A program made the translations under genes and the position numbers. This document shows positions 14,763 to 23,813 of a stretch of 26,429 nucleotides of DNA, piece after piece. A model generated the notes under the pieces. The model had not been told where the DNA came from, ran no database searches, and worked only from the letters and a program-made list of their open reading frames with translations. Origin of the DNA: Rhodothermales bacterium (GTDB lineage: Bacteria; Bacteroidota; Rhodothermia; Rhodothermales; UBA10348); contig JAURGV010000003.1 in the NCBI GenBank assembly GCA_030833605.1, positions 1-26,429 of the forward strand. Reading direction: 5' to 3'. The number at the start of each line of letters is the position of its first letter. Positions within the stretch are counted from its first letter, which is position 1.

Positions 14763-16844
14763 TTGCAATCTCCAGAATCCCGACATCCCGTCTCACAACT
14801 GCTAAGCTCAGAGCAACCGTATCAGGTGGTTGCCGAGTTTGAACCTACGGGTGACCAACCTAAAGCCATAGCGGAATTGCTAGAAGGCATTGAGCGTGGC
14901 GACAAACACCAAGTATTGCTGGGCGCAACAGGTACGGGAAAAACGTTTACCGTTTCGAATGTGATCGCCCAGGCTGGCCGCCCAACCCTGGTTTTAAGCC
15001 ATAACAAAACACTCGCAGCCCAACTTTACGCCGAGTTTAAGCACTTTTTCCCGAACAACGCGGTCGAGTTTTTCATTTCGTATTACGACTACTATCAGCC
15101 CGAAGCGTACATCGTTCATTCCGATACGTATATCGAAAAGGACATGTCGGTTAACGAGCAAATTGATCGATTGCGTCTTAAGGCGACCAGCGCACTTGTT
15201 TCCGGAAGAAAGGACGTAATCGTGGTGGCGAGCGTCTCCTGTATTTACGGATTGGGGTCTCCGGATGAATACCGAAAGCAGATTGTGCAGCTCAAAGTGG
15301 GGGATACCATCCAACGAAACGAGCTTTTACATGGTCTTTCGGCCATTTTTTACTCTCGCAACGATGTGGAATTCATTCCAGGGGCGTTTCGAGTCCGGGG
15401 CGATGTCGTCGAGGTGTTTCCTGCGTATTCCGAGACGGAGGCGTATCGGATTGAATTTTGGGGTGATGAAATTGAAAAAATTAGCATTTTTGAGCCGTTA
15501 ACTGGCCGTGAAATCGCTGAAGATCGGTATTTGACCATTTATCCGGCCAAAATTTTCGTCACACCGAAAGACCAGATTGCGAAAGCCATCGCGACGATCG
15601 AGGAAGAATTGAAATGGCGCCTAGCTGTTCTTCATGACATGGGCAAGATGTTAGAGGCGCACCGGCTGGAGCAACGCACTCTTTTTGACATCGAAATGCT
15701 TCGTGAAGTGGGGTATTGTTCAGGGGTGGAGAACTATTCACGGCACCTCAGTGGATCGGCTCCCGGTGAACGCCCTCAATGCCTGCTCGACTATTTCCCC
15801 GACGATTTTTTGATGGTTATTGATGAAAGCCATGTTACGGTTTCTCAAGTTCGGGCCATGTATAACGGTGACCGTGCTCGTAAGCTAAACCTGGTCGAAC
15901 ACGGGTTTAGGCTTCCATCAGCTTTGGATAACCGGCCCATGACGTTCGAAGAGTTCACCGAGAAGCTGCATCAGGTGATGTACATCTCGGCAACGCCGGG
16001 TGACTACGAATTGGAACTCACCGGGGGGGTGTTCACCGAACAGGTTATTCGCCCAACCGGCATTCCGGATCCAGAAGTGATTGTTAAGCCAAGCAAAAAT
16101 CAAATCGATGATTTGCTGGAAGAAATTCAAATTGTGATCGAACGGAATGAGCGGGTTTTGGTGACCACCTTGACCAAAAGGATGTCGGAAGACCTCGCTG
16201 ACTATCTCGATGGATACGGTTTAAAAGTTCGGTACCTCCACTCGGATATCGATGCGCTGGAACGAGTTGAGATTTTACGCGGGTTGCGTTTGGGCACGTT
16301 TGATGTGCTCATTGGTGTCAACTTGCTTCGCGAAGGATTGGACCTCCCAGAAGTATCGTTGGTCGCGATTTTAGATGCCGATAAAGAAGGATTTCTGCGA
16401 TCCGACAAGTCGCTCATTCAAACCGCTGGTCGAGCGGCTCGAAATGTCGCCAGTAAAGTGATTCTGTATGCCGACAAAATGACGGGTTCGATGCAACGCA
16501 TGATCGAGGAAACCGAACGTCGCCGAGAGATCCAACACGCGTACAATATTGAGCACAATATCACGCCCCAAACGGTTAAGAAGTCTATTGATCAAATCCG
16601 AGAAGGAACGTCGATTGCGGATGAACGACGTGAAGCTGGAGGACCATCATCCACCTTCTACGATGGTCCCGAGCAGAAGAAATTGGTTGCCGATCCGCTC
16701 ATGAAGTATCTGACCGATGAACAGAAACGGGACATGATCAAACAAATGAAGGCCGAAATGATCGAGGCTGCCACCAGTTTAGACTTCGAACGTGCAGCAG
16801 AACTCAGGGATTCGATGGCGCAGATGGAAGCGAGCTTGAAATGA
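14763..16844 (+). CDS. uvrB: Excinuclease ABC subunit UvrB
   Basis: The protein has 693 aa. It is the DNA-loading helicase-like subunit of UvrABC nucleotide excision repair. Visible features are FEPTGDQPKAI, Walker A GATGTGKT (54-61), the beta-hairpin region YYDYYQPEAYI, the Walker B-like VIDESH, helicase motifs V/VI (GVNLLREGLDLPEVSL, QTAGRAARN) and a C-terminal UVR domain (LDFERAAELRD) that contacts UvrC. An in-frame stop at 14748 and the lack of any ATG or GTG before the conserved FEPTGDQ block leave TTG at 14763 as the most plausible start. Its stop overlaps the multicopper oxidase start (ATGA), an unusual partner. No terminator or independent promoter is obvious between the two genes. 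Confidence 0.96.
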   Translation: MQSPESRHPVSQLLSSEQPYQVVAEFEPTGDQPKAIAELLEGIERGDKHQVLLGATGTGKTFTVSNVIAQAGRPTLVLSHNKTLAAQLYAEFKHFFPNNAVEFFISYYDYYQPEAYIVHSDTYIEKDMSVNEQIDRLRLKATSALVSGRKDVIVVASVSCIYGLGSPDEYRKQIVQLKVGDTIQRNELLHGLSAIFYSRNDVEFIPGAFRVRGDVVEVFPAYSETEAYRIEFWGDEIEKISIFEPLTGREIAEDRYLTIYPAKIFVTPKDQIAKAIATIEEELKWRLAVLHDMGKMLEAHRLEQRTLFDIEMLREVGYCSGVENYSRHLSGSAPGERPQCLLDYFPDDFLMVIDESHVTVSQVRAMYNGDRARKLNLVEHGFRLPSALDNRPMTFEEFTEKLHQVMYISATPGDYELELTGGVFTEQVIRPTGIPDPEVIVKPSKNQIDDLLEEIQIVIERNERVLVTTLTKRMSEDLADYLDGYGLKVRYLHSDIDALERVEILRGLRLGTFDVLIGVNLLREGLDLPEVSLVAILDADKEGFLRSDKSLIQTAGRAARNVASKVILYADKMTGSMQRMIEETERRREIQHAYNIEHNITPQTVKKSIDQIREGTSIADERREAGGPSSTFYDGPEQKKLVADPLMKYLTDEQKRDMIKQMKAEMIEAATSLDFERAAELRDSMAQMEASLK

Positions 16845-19042
16845 AATTCCGTGCTCACATCGGGTTAATCGTGTTTGTGGTCTTCGGAAGTATTGGAGGC
16901 TCGATGGTATTGCCTGCGAGCGCTCAAGCGCAATCCCGGGTCGAGGCCCATACCCAGGCTCAAGCCCAAGTCCCTGCAGATGTACCGGAATGCCCCAATC
17001 TTTCGTTGTACTGCATTCAACTCATTCCCACGGCAGCGTTTGAAGGAGCGCGTGCGCACGTTGAGCTGGCCCGACCTACTTCGGCGTTCGGAGTGGCTGT
17101 TACCCGAGATGGTCACCAGCGGTATCGGATTGTGCTGGACGTTGAAGGGCTGCCCGATCCAGGTAGTGAAGGCGGGAAGTACGTGTTGTGGTCCATGCCG
17201 CTCACGCTCGATCCGGTACAAAAGTTAGGCTTTGTCACTAACGGACATTTTGAGTTTGATGAAGTGGCATTTAACAAGTTCGTTTTGATGGTGAGCCTCG
17301 AGTCTGACCCCAATTCCATCACGCGAACCGGACCACTTGTGCTGCGGGGGAGGTCTCCCTCAAGTCTGTTGGAGCCGCACGATCTATTTCAGGTATCAGC
17401 GTTTATGAACGCGCCTGAGCCCGGTGACGATCATGACGGCATGCAAGACGGCGATCACAATCACACATCGTCGGACTGGATTCTTCCGGCCATGTACCCT
17501 GGCGTACGCATGCTGGATGCTATGATGAGGCTTCGCCCTTCCGTTAGCCCGTGGCTTCCCGAGTTGAACGATCAAATTCGCGTCGCCCAACCTCGCCAAT
17601 TGCTTCGGTTGGCCGATGGTGATTCTATTTCGTTGCGGGCGCATCCGGTGTATAAGATTGTAAATGGCCAAAAAATAGCCATGCTGGGCTATAATGGACA
17701 AATACCAGGACCGCTTTTAGATGTTGAACAGAATGTAACTATAAAAGTAACATTTATAAATGACACCCCATTTCCTGGAACCATCCATTGGCACGGCCTC
17801 CGACACGACAATGCGTTTGACGGCATTCCGGGCGTAACGCAACCCGCTGTAATGCCCGGCGAATCGTTCGAGTATCTGGTTCATTTTCCGGACGCAGGCG
17901 TGTATTGGTATCACCCGCACGTTCGGGAAGATATTCAACAAGATCTTGGGCTCTATGGCAATATGATGGTTCGATCGCCAGACCATTCTTTTCTTTCAAC
18001 GGTCACAAAAGAAGAAGTTATTGTCCTAGACGATCTCACTCTTTCAGACGGCGGCAACATTCCGTATGGACTCGAAGCGTCCAACTTTTCGCTTATGGGC
18101 CGTTTCGGAAATGTTTTATTAGTAAACGGCGAAGAATCCATCCAACTCCATGCTGTCCAAGGAGATACGCTGCGTTTATATGTCACCAATGTGTCCAACA
18201 CTCGCACATGGAATGTTTCTGTCGAAACCCACTCGATGCAAATAATGGCGTCAGATTTGAGCCCATTCGAGTGGGCCTCTTGGGAAGAAAGTATAACCAT
18301 AGCCCCTGCGGAGCGCTACATTGCTGACCTGTATTTGGCCCAACCTGGCCGGTTTGCGATCACCAATAAAGTGCAATCTTTGGATCATGCGGCGGGCGTA
18401 TTTTTTGCCGACGTGGACACCTTGGGTTGGCTCGATGTAAGTCCGTCAAATGTTCTTCTTCCACCCATTCACACGTCGAAAGAACGGGAAATAACGCTTA
18501 CACGGCCTGATATTACGGAAGAAATGCTCGCCTATGGGCCCAAGCCCCCGATTCATCCGGATAAAGAAATAGACCTTTTTATTCGAACAGAAGGCTTAAA
18601 TCCTTTGGTCGAATGGATCCTTCGCGCCGACCAATCCTATTTTCAACCGGTAGAATGGACCGGTACGATGCCGTTTATGGACTGGAGTTCAACGGGCCAA
18701 GAAGTGGAGTGGGTAATTCGGGAGCCATCCACCGGAAAGGAAAATATGGCCATAAACTGGGAATTCGAGCGAAATACGACTGAAGTGGTGCGTATTAACA
18801 ACCGGCGGGACTCTCAACACGCCATGCAGCACCCGATTCACGTGCACGGGCAACGGTTTTTGGTGCTTTCGTACAACGGGCGAGCTTTGGAAAATCGGGT
18901 GTGGAAAGATACGGTGTTGATACCCGCCGGCATGACGGCAGACATTTTGATTGATTTCACCAATCCTGGAAAGTGGATGCTGCACTGCCATATCGCCGAA
19001 CACCTTGAATCCGGGATGATGGCCGGCTTTGAAGTGAAGTAA
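16841..19042 (+). CDS. Secreted multicopper oxidase with N-terminal RskA-like domain
   Basis: The protein has 733 aa. The signal peptide ends near ASAQAQ, then a Gln/Ala-rich stretch. Residues about 60-175 resemble the immunoglobulin-like periplasmic domain of RskA-type anti-sigma factors (VLDVEGLPDPG, GKYVLWSMPL, KLGFVTNG, VLMVSLES, TGPLVLRG). A His/Asp-rich patch follows at 196-208. The laccase-like core starts near residue 250. Copper ligands are all present: HWHG (His316, His318), HPH (His358, His360), HPIHVHG (His664, His667, His669) and HCHIAEH...M (His715, Cys716, His717, His721, Met726), giving one type-1 and one trinuclear centre. It should oxidise phenols or metal ions with O2 in the periplasm or outside; the substrate is unknown. 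It overlaps uvrB by four bases. Core family identity is firm; the N-terminal domain assignment is by eye. Confidence 0.92.
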   Translation: MKFRAHIGLIVFVVFGSIGGSMVLPASAQAQSRVEAHTQAQAQVPADVPECPNLSLYCIQLIPTAAFEGARAHVELARPTSAFGVAVTRDGHQRYRIVLDVEGLPDPGSEGGKYVLWSMPLTLDPVQKLGFVTNGHFEFDEVAFNKFVLMVSLESDPNSITRTGPLVLRGRSPSSLLEPHDLFQVSAFMNAPEPGDDHDGMQDGDHNHTSSDWILPAMYPGVRMLDAMMRLRPSVSPWLPELNDQIRVAQPRQLLRLADGDSISLRAHPVYKIVNGQKIAMLGYNGQIPGPLLDVEQNVTIKVTFINDTPFPGTIHWHGLRHDNAFDGIPGVTQPAVMPGESFEYLVHFPDAGVYWYHPHVREDIQQDLGLYGNMMVRSPDHSFLSTVTKEEVIVLDDLTLSDGGNIPYGLEASNFSLMGRFGNVLLVNGEESIQLHAVQGDTLRLYVTNVSNTRTWNVSVETHSMQIMASDLSPFEWASWEESITIAPAERYIADLYLAQPGRFAITNKVQSLDHAAGVFFADVDTLGWLDVSPSNVLLPPIHTSKEREITLTRPDITEEMLAYGPKPPIHPDKEIDLFIRTEGLNPLVEWILRADQSYFQPVEWTGTMPFMDWSSTGQEVEWVIREPSTGKENMAINWEFERNTTEVVRINNRRDSQHAMQHPIHVHGQRFLVLSYNGRALENRVWKDTVLIPAGMTADILIDFTNPGKWMLHCHIAEHLESGMMAGFEVK

Positions 19043-19114
19043 CTGTGGCGAATTGATTTTGGAAAAGGTATACTTGGTTTCCGAACACCCACACCAAGTT
19101 TAATCCCCACCATA

Positions 19115-20515
19115 ATGAAGCGACTAGTTATTTTCGTGATGCTTTTTGGCTTGTTTGGAGCTGTCCAAGCTCAGGAAATGTCCAATCGAGTCAAACAATT
19201 TGTCGCGCTCGACGCGCCCGCCTTTGCGCTCACTAACGCAACGGTGATTGATGGTACAGGTGCGGCAGCACGGACTGGGCAGACGGTTTTGGTTGAAAAC
19301 GGACGTATTAGCGAAGTGGGCTCCTCCGTGACCATCCCGAGTGGATTTCAACGCATCGACGCAACAGGGAAAACCGTGATACCCGGGTTGATTGGAATCC
19401 ACAACCACACGTTTTATACGACGTCTCAGCGTCGCATTCAGCTGGATGAAACGGCGCCTATGTTGTATCTCGCATCGGGCGTGACCACTATTCGCACTAC
19501 CGGAAGTTATGCTCCCTACTCTGAAATTGAACTCAAACAAGCGATTCGGGCAGGCCAACGCGTAGGCCCGGACATGTTCATCACGGGGCCGTACCTAACT
19601 GGGGGAGAAGGATATACGTACATGACGCGCGTCCGTGGTGCCGAAGATGCTCGTCGCGTGGTTAAATATTGGGCGGAAGAAGGTGTTGACTGGTTTAAAG
19701 CATACACAATGATTTCGCGGGAAGAACTCAAAGCGGCGATCGAAGAGGCGCATGCCCACGGCCTAAAAGTAACGGGACATTTGTGTTCGGTGAGTTTCCG
19801 GGAGGCGGTAGAACTTGGAATTGACAATCTCGAACATGGGTTTTTTACCAACACCGACTACGACTCGGACAAGCCTTTGGATGAATGCCCTTCCGACTTT
19901 CGGGAAAGTTTGATCGATGTAGATCTGAAAAGTCCCGAGATTCAAGCCACCTTTAAAACGATGATTGACGCGGGTGTGGAAATGACGTCGACCTTGGCGG
20001 TGTACGAAATGTACGTACCCAACCGTCCGCCACTAGAACAGCGCGTATTAGACGCGATGTCGGGCGAAGTGCAAAAAGAATACCTCCAGACACGTTCATC
20101 CATAGCCGAACAGAATTCAGCCATGTGGCCGCAACTATTTGCCAAGTCACAAGAATTTGAGCGGGCGTTTGTGGCTGCCGGTGGTCTTTTAGCAGCTGGA
20201 GTAGACCCAACAGGATATGGTGGAGCATTACCTGGCTACGGAGACCAACGCAACTTTGAATTACTAATAGAAGCAGGATTTAACGCCGGTGAGGTCGTTC
20301 AAATCATGAGTTTGAATGGCGCCCACGTATTGGGGATCGACCAAAATACGGGAAGCATTGAAGCTGGAAAAGCCGCCGATTTAGTCTTAATAAATGGTGA
20401 CTTGAATACCAATCCAGCCTTGATTCGAAATGTTGAGTTGGTTTTTCGGAATGGCTTAGGTTTTGACTCTGCAGCCCTGATTCGTGCTGTGGAGGGGCGG
20501 GTTGGGGTTCAATAG
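19115..20515 (+). CDS. Secreted metal-dependent amidohydrolase (imidazolonepropionase/prolidase-like)
   Basis: The protein has 466 aa. A signal peptide (to AVQAQ, residue 20) precedes a composite urease-like beta-sandwich and TIM barrel (PF01979). Metal and catalytic residues follow the two-metal plan: His96 and His98 (IHNHTF), the carboxylatable Lys195 (DWFKAYTMIS), His222 (TGHLCS), His241 (LEHGFF) and Asp364 (AGVDPTG). The N-terminal (NATVIDGTG, ISEVGSSVTIP) and C-terminal (IDQNTGSIEAGKAADLVLING) parts build the small domain. Relatives hydrolyse cyclic amides or peptides such as Xaa-Pro; the substrate cannot be fixed here. It lies 72 bases after the multicopper oxidase on the same strand. 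A 7-bp inverted repeat (19072-19078 with 19093-19099) lies between them and could be a weak hairpin or operator. It converges on marC with only 13 bases between stops. Confidence 0.9.
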   Translation: MKRLVIFVMLFGLFGAVQAQEMSNRVKQFVALDAPAFALTNATVIDGTGAAARTGQTVLVENGRISEVGSSVTIPSGFQRIDATGKTVIPGLIGIHNHTFYTTSQRRIQLDETAPMLYLASGVTTIRTTGSYAPYSEIELKQAIRAGQRVGPDMFITGPYLTGGEGYTYMTRVRGAEDARRVVKYWAEEGVDWFKAYTMISREELKAAIEEAHAHGLKVTGHLCSVSFREAVELGIDNLEHGFFTNTDYDSDKPLDECPSDFRESLIDVDLKSPEIQATFKTMIDAGVEMTSTLAVYEMYVPNRPPLEQRVLDAMSGEVQKEYLQTRSSIAEQNSAMWPQLFAKSQEFERAFVAAGGLLAAGVDPTGYGGALPGYGDQRNFELLIEAGFNAGEVVQIMSLNGAHVLGIDQNTGSIEAGKAADLVLINGDLNTNPALIRNVELVFRNGLGFDSAALIRAVEGRVGVQ

Positions 20516-20528
20516 ATCGGAGCTTCTA

Positions 20529-21131
20529 CTAAATCATTCCCATAATTCCGACGCGAATCATGGCTACGGCAATTGCGGCAAGGAACAGGCTCGTGATTTT
20601 GGCTACGGCTTTTGCGGTGCTTGACCCCAGCTTTTCAATGAGGGGTGGACCGACCAAGAATCCGATAGTAATCAGACCCAGGTTTATGAAAAGCGAAACT
20701 AAACTGGGTATATAACCGAAACTTTGTTGGCTCACGATGATCGTAGTAATGGCAGCCGGACCAATGATAAGTGGAATTCCAATAGGAACGATACCAATGG
20801 TTGGAACGGATCCATCCTCATTTATCGATCCTCGTTGACGGTAATCGCCGAATATGAGGTCGTTAATGGACAGAACCAACAAAATGAGTCCTCCACCAAC
20901 ACGGAGATCATTTACCGTAATGCCCATTGTTTTAAAGATAACCTGTCCTGCAAACAGAATAAGAATGGCTACGGCAAAAGCTGTAATGGAAGCTTGAAAC
21001 ACGAGCTTGCGTCGCGCTTTAACGCTCATACCATCGGTCAAACCCATAAAAATGGGTAAGACACCGGGCAAGTTCATCGCTACAAACAGCGGCAGGAAAG
21101 ATTCGAGATAAGGGGTCAATTCAGTCGGCAT
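20529..21131 (-). CDS. MarC family integral membrane protein
   Basis: The protein has 200 aa, the usual length for MarC/UPF0056, with about six membrane helices. Family marks are AMNLPGVLPIFMGLT near the N-terminus, the RVGGGLILLVLSINDL helix, and VPIGIPLIIGPAAITTIIV. The family's role is unsettled: it was named for multiple antibiotic resistance but E. coli MarC is not needed for it. An SD-like GGAGAGG lies 11 bases before the ATG. It is divergent from the small PrcB-like lipoprotein with 40 bases between starts. Confidence 0.92.
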   Translation of the reverse strand: MPTELTPYLESFLPLFVAMNLPGVLPIFMGLTDGMSVKARRKLVFQASITAFAVAILILFAGQVIFKTMGITVNDLRVGGGLILLVLSINDLIFGDYRQRGSINEDGSVPTIGIVPIGIPLIIGPAAITTIIVSQQSFGYIPSLVSLFINLGLITIGFLVGPPLIEKLGSSTAKAVAKITSLFLAAIAVAMIRVGIMGMI

Positions 21132-21142
21132 AAAAAATGAAG

Positions 21143-21149
21143 CCTCTCC
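21143..21149 (-). promoter_or_regulatory. Ribosome binding site of marC
   Basis: GGAGAGG on the minus strand lies 11 bases before the marC ATG. It is purine-rich and the clearest SD-like site in the window, though the spacing is long. Confidence 0.4.
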
Positions 21150-21171
21150 TTATTAAAGTGTCGATTCCGAG

Positions 21172-21660
21172 ATGCACAGAATAAATACAATGATCCGAAT
21201 ATTCACAACCTTCCTGCTTTTACCCCTTTTTTTAACGGCATGCGAAGTGCCAAAGGCGATCGATGACGGACCTGACGCTGTGCTTTATTTTGAAACGATC
21301 GGGATGGGGCAGTATGGCACCATGCGGGGTACAACGGAAGCTGTGTATCGAGACGAGGCTTCTTTTCGGAACGTATTGGATAGTTTAACCCTTTTAGGGC
21401 CGCTTCCCAACATTGACTTTAGTCAGGTAATGGTTGGTCTAGTCGCCATTCCTACTAACTCCGGCGGATACGTAGTCGAAGTTAAGTCGGTAGAAAAAAC
21501 GGGCGACGAAATCTCCCTCAACTACGAGCTAAGCATTCCAGGACAGGATTGCATCACCTTGGACGCTCTAAGCCTTCCCTTTCAATTGGTAATCATCCAG
21601 CAAAGTGAAGGCGTGGTTTCATTTCAAAGAAATGAAACCACCTATCGCTGCACGAACTAA
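21172..21660 (+). CDS. Small lipoprotein with PrcB C-terminal-like domain
   Basis: The protein has 162 aa. The signal peptide ends in a standard lipobox LTAC (Cys24). The C-terminal ~70 residues (IDFSQVMVGLVAIPTNSGGYVVEVKSV, GQDCITLDALSLPFQLVII) resemble the PrcB_C domain (PF14343) first seen in a Treponema protease complex: buried Phe-Ser, a GGY turn, and a Cys before the last strands. A second ATG at 21190 (Met7) gives a tighter signal peptide and cannot be excluded. Function unknown; no protease gene adjoins it. A perfect 13-bp inverted repeat lies within its last codons. The domain call is by eye and moderate. Confidence 0.65.
   Translation: MHRINTMIRIFTTFLLLPLFLTACEVPKAIDDGPDAVLYFETIGMGQYGTMRGTTEAVYRDEASFRNVLDSLTLLGPLPNIDFSQVMVGLVAIPTNSGGYVVEVKSVEKTGDEISLNYELSIPGQDCITLDALSLPFQLVIIQQSEGVVSFQRNETTYRCTN
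21613..21641. repeat. Perfect 13-bp inverted repeat at convergent gene ends
   Basis: Arms 21613-21625 and 21629-21641 (GTGGTTTCATTTC and its exact complement) enclose the 3-base loop AAA. It lies inside the last codons of the PrcB-like gene and 31 bases past the stop of the minus-strand ABC ATPase gene. No T-tract follows on either strand, so it may be an mRNA 3'-end stabiliser or a weak terminator rather than a classical one. Confidence 0.55.
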
Positions 21661-21671
21661 GACCAAGACGA

Positions 21672-22415
21672 TTAGGATTCGAGTTCAACCTTAACATTCG
21701 CAAGCGTCGGCTTTTCTACGACGTTATCGGTCTCAATTACACCGTCTCTGAGTCGAATAACGCGACGCGCGTGCTGTGCAATGTCTTCCTCATGCGTAAC
21801 CAATAATATGGTGTTGCCTGCGGCATAGAGCGCTTCAAACAGGTGCATAATTTCCACGCCTGTTTTGGAGTCTAAGTTTCCCGTTGGTTCGTCCGCCAAA
21901 AGAATTGAGGGGTTATTAACCAATGCACGGGCTACCGCAACACGCTGGCGCTGTCCACCCGATAACTCGTTTGGCTTGTGATCCATGCGATCACCCAATC
22001 CTACGCTCTGCAATGCCTTTGTCGCTTGCTCACGACGCTTGGCTTTCGACATCCCCGAATAAATGAGGGGCAACTCAACGTTTGCTAGGCAATCCACCCG
22101 AGGAAGCAAGTTGAACGTTTGAAAAACGAAGCCGATTTCGCGATTTCTAACGGCCGCCAATTCATCATCGTCCATCTCGCTAACGTCTTGTCCATTAAGG
22201 ATATACGTTCCACTCGTAGGGACATCCAAAGCGCCGATGACGTTCATCATGGTCGATTTTCCAGAACCGGAGGGTCCCATGATCGCTACGTATTCGTTTG
22301 GATAGATCTTAATGGTTGCTCCGTCCAGTGCTCTGACCGTCTGAGAGCCCATTTTATAGATTTTCTTGACGTCGTTGAGCTCAATAATAGGTTTTCGCTG
22401 ACTTTGGTCTTTCAT
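21672..22415 (-). CDS. ABC transporter ATP-binding protein, MacB/LolD type
   Basis: The protein has 247 aa, a stand-alone ATPase. Walker A is GPSGSGKST (47-55), the Q-loop Gln99, signature LSGGQ (151-155), Walker B ILLADEP with Glu176, D-loop GNLD, and H-loop His208. The sequence is typical of the MacB/LolD/FtsE-like group (family 3.A.1.122-type exporters), which drives periplasmic machines rather than import. It is the last gene of a three-gene minus-strand operon after the adaptor gene (26-base gap). A matching FtsX-like permease would normally follow or be fused, but the next gene is on the opposite strand, so the membrane partner must be elsewhere. Confidence 0.93.
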   Translation of the reverse strand: MKDQSQRKPIIELNDVKKIYKMGSQTVRALDGATIKIYPNEYVAIMGPSGSGKSTMMNVIGALDVPTSGTYILNGQDVSEMDDDELAAVRNREIGFVFQTFNLLPRVDCLANVELPLIYSGMSKAKRREQATKALQSVGLGDRMDHKPNELSGGQRQRVAVARALVNNPSILLADEPTGNLDSKTGVEIMHLFEALYAAGNTILLVTHEEDIAQHARRVIRLRDGVIETDNVVEKPTLANVKVELES

Positions 22416-22441
22416 AATTCTTCGTTTAGTAGTTCAGCGTT

Positions 22442-23812
22442 TTACTGTTGGCCGCGGGTGTTTCCCCGATCTTTTTGCTGTTCGATCAGGTCGTCATTTT
22501 TCAATGTCTTAGAAACAGATTGATACGGGCCAAGCACAACGCGTTCGCCCACGTTTAATCCAGAGATGACCACAACATGCGTTGCGTCAGCAATACCTGT
22601 TTCCACTTCAACCATGCGAGCCTTGCCGTCGTCAAAAACGAAAACCACCCGGCGAAGATCTTCTTCTGCCTCTTTTACACTGGATGAAGAGGTAGAGTCG
22701 GTTGCGGCTCCATCTTCCTTCTTGATTTTCGAAAAGTCCCTAACGGTAACCGCCTGAATGGGTACTGCAGTAGCGCCCGAAACCGTATGAGTAAACACAT
22801 CTACGGTGCCACTCATACCAGGGCGGAAGTTAGGTATCGATGTGGACGCTAACGGTACCTCGTTGTTATCAATAATGTCATCGGCACCCGTCTGGTCGAA
22901 CGAAACATTATGTGGGTCAAGAATGCGGATTTTGACCAAGAAATTGGTGATCTGCTCTTGCGTACCCATGCCCTGCACGCGGGCGGAATTCGCAATTTCG
23001 GTTACTACCCCTTTGAAGATGCGATTGGGGTACGAGTCAACCTCGACCGCTGCCGTGTCTCCTAGGGCTACATTAACCACGTCATTTTCATTGACATCAA
23101 CCTCTAGTTCCATTTGGTTGAGTCGAGCGACACGCATCATCTCGGTACCGGTCATTTGACTCGTACCTACAACACGTTCTCCAAGCTCAACAGCCAAAAC
23201 CGAAATCGTACCATCAATAGGAGCATAAATCGTTGTCTTAGAAAGGTTTTCTGTCGATTCCTTCAGCCTAGCTTCGGAAATTTGTACACTGTACTGAGCT
23301 GCTTCTAATGTAGCTTTTGACGTTTCTAGTCTGTTTTCAGAGGTTTCAAAGGCAGCAATAGAAATCGCTCCTGACTCGTAGAGTGCTTTTTGGCGATTGT
23401 GATCGGATTCGGCTACAAGGAGGTCTGCACGGCGTTGTGCCTCGGTCGCTTTGGACTGAAGTACAGTGGCCTGTGCTTGATCGACCTGTGCCTGATAAAA
23501 ATCAGGTTTGATACGAGCTAAAAGTTGACCTTTTTTTACTTTGTCCCCTTCCGCAACGGTCAACGTAACAATCTCGCCGGAAACGTCAGGGCTAATTTTT
23601 ACTTCGATTTCAGGCTGAATTTTTCCTGAAGCAGTCACGATTTGAGTGACAGTCTTCAATTCAACATCACCAAGCTCAACTTGTGTGGCCTTATCACCGG
23701 AACCAACGAGACCTGTTGCCTTGACAACAAATCCGACAATGATCACTAGGATAATAAGTGCGCCCACAATAATTAAGAGCCGCTTGGTTGCGTTCTTTTT
23801 CTTCTTCGCCAT
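22442..23812 (-). CDS. Membrane-fusion (periplasmic adaptor) protein, MacA/HlyD-like
   Basis: The protein has 456 aa. A Lys-rich N-terminus precedes one membrane helix (LLIIVGALIILVIIVGFVV), then the adaptor layout: lipoyl half (SGKIQPEIEVKISPDVSGEIVTL, VAEGDKVKKGQLLARI), a helical hairpin of about 100 residues rich in Ala, Gln, Glu and Ser, the second lipoyl half (TTIYAPIDGTISVLAVELGERVVG), beta-barrel and membrane-proximal domains. It would bridge the inner-membrane exporter and TolC. It lies 48 bases after tolC and 26 before the ATPase gene. A 12-bp palindrome sits directly upstream of its start codon. Confidence 0.93.
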   Translation of the reverse strand: MAKKKKNATKRLLIIVGALIILVIIVGFVVKATGLVGSGDKATQVELGDVELKTVTQIVTASGKIQPEIEVKISPDVSGEIVTLTVAEGDKVKKGQLLARIKPDFYQAQVDQAQATVLQSKATEAQRRADLLVAESDHNRQKALYESGAISIAAFETSENRLETSKATLEAAQYSVQISEARLKESTENLSKTTIYAPIDGTISVLAVELGERVVGTSQMTGTEMMRVARLNQMELEVDVNENDVVNVALGDTAAVEVDSYPNRIFKGVVTEIANSARVQGMGTQEQITNFLVKIRILDPHNVSFDQTGADDIIDNNEVPLASTSIPNFRPGMSGTVDVFTHTVSGATAVPIQAVTVRDFSKIKKEDGAATDSTSSSSVKEAEEDLRRVVFVFDDGKARMVEVETGIADATHVVVISGLNVGERVVLGPYQSVSKTLKNDDLIEQQKDRGNTRGQQ

Positions 23813-23813
23813 G

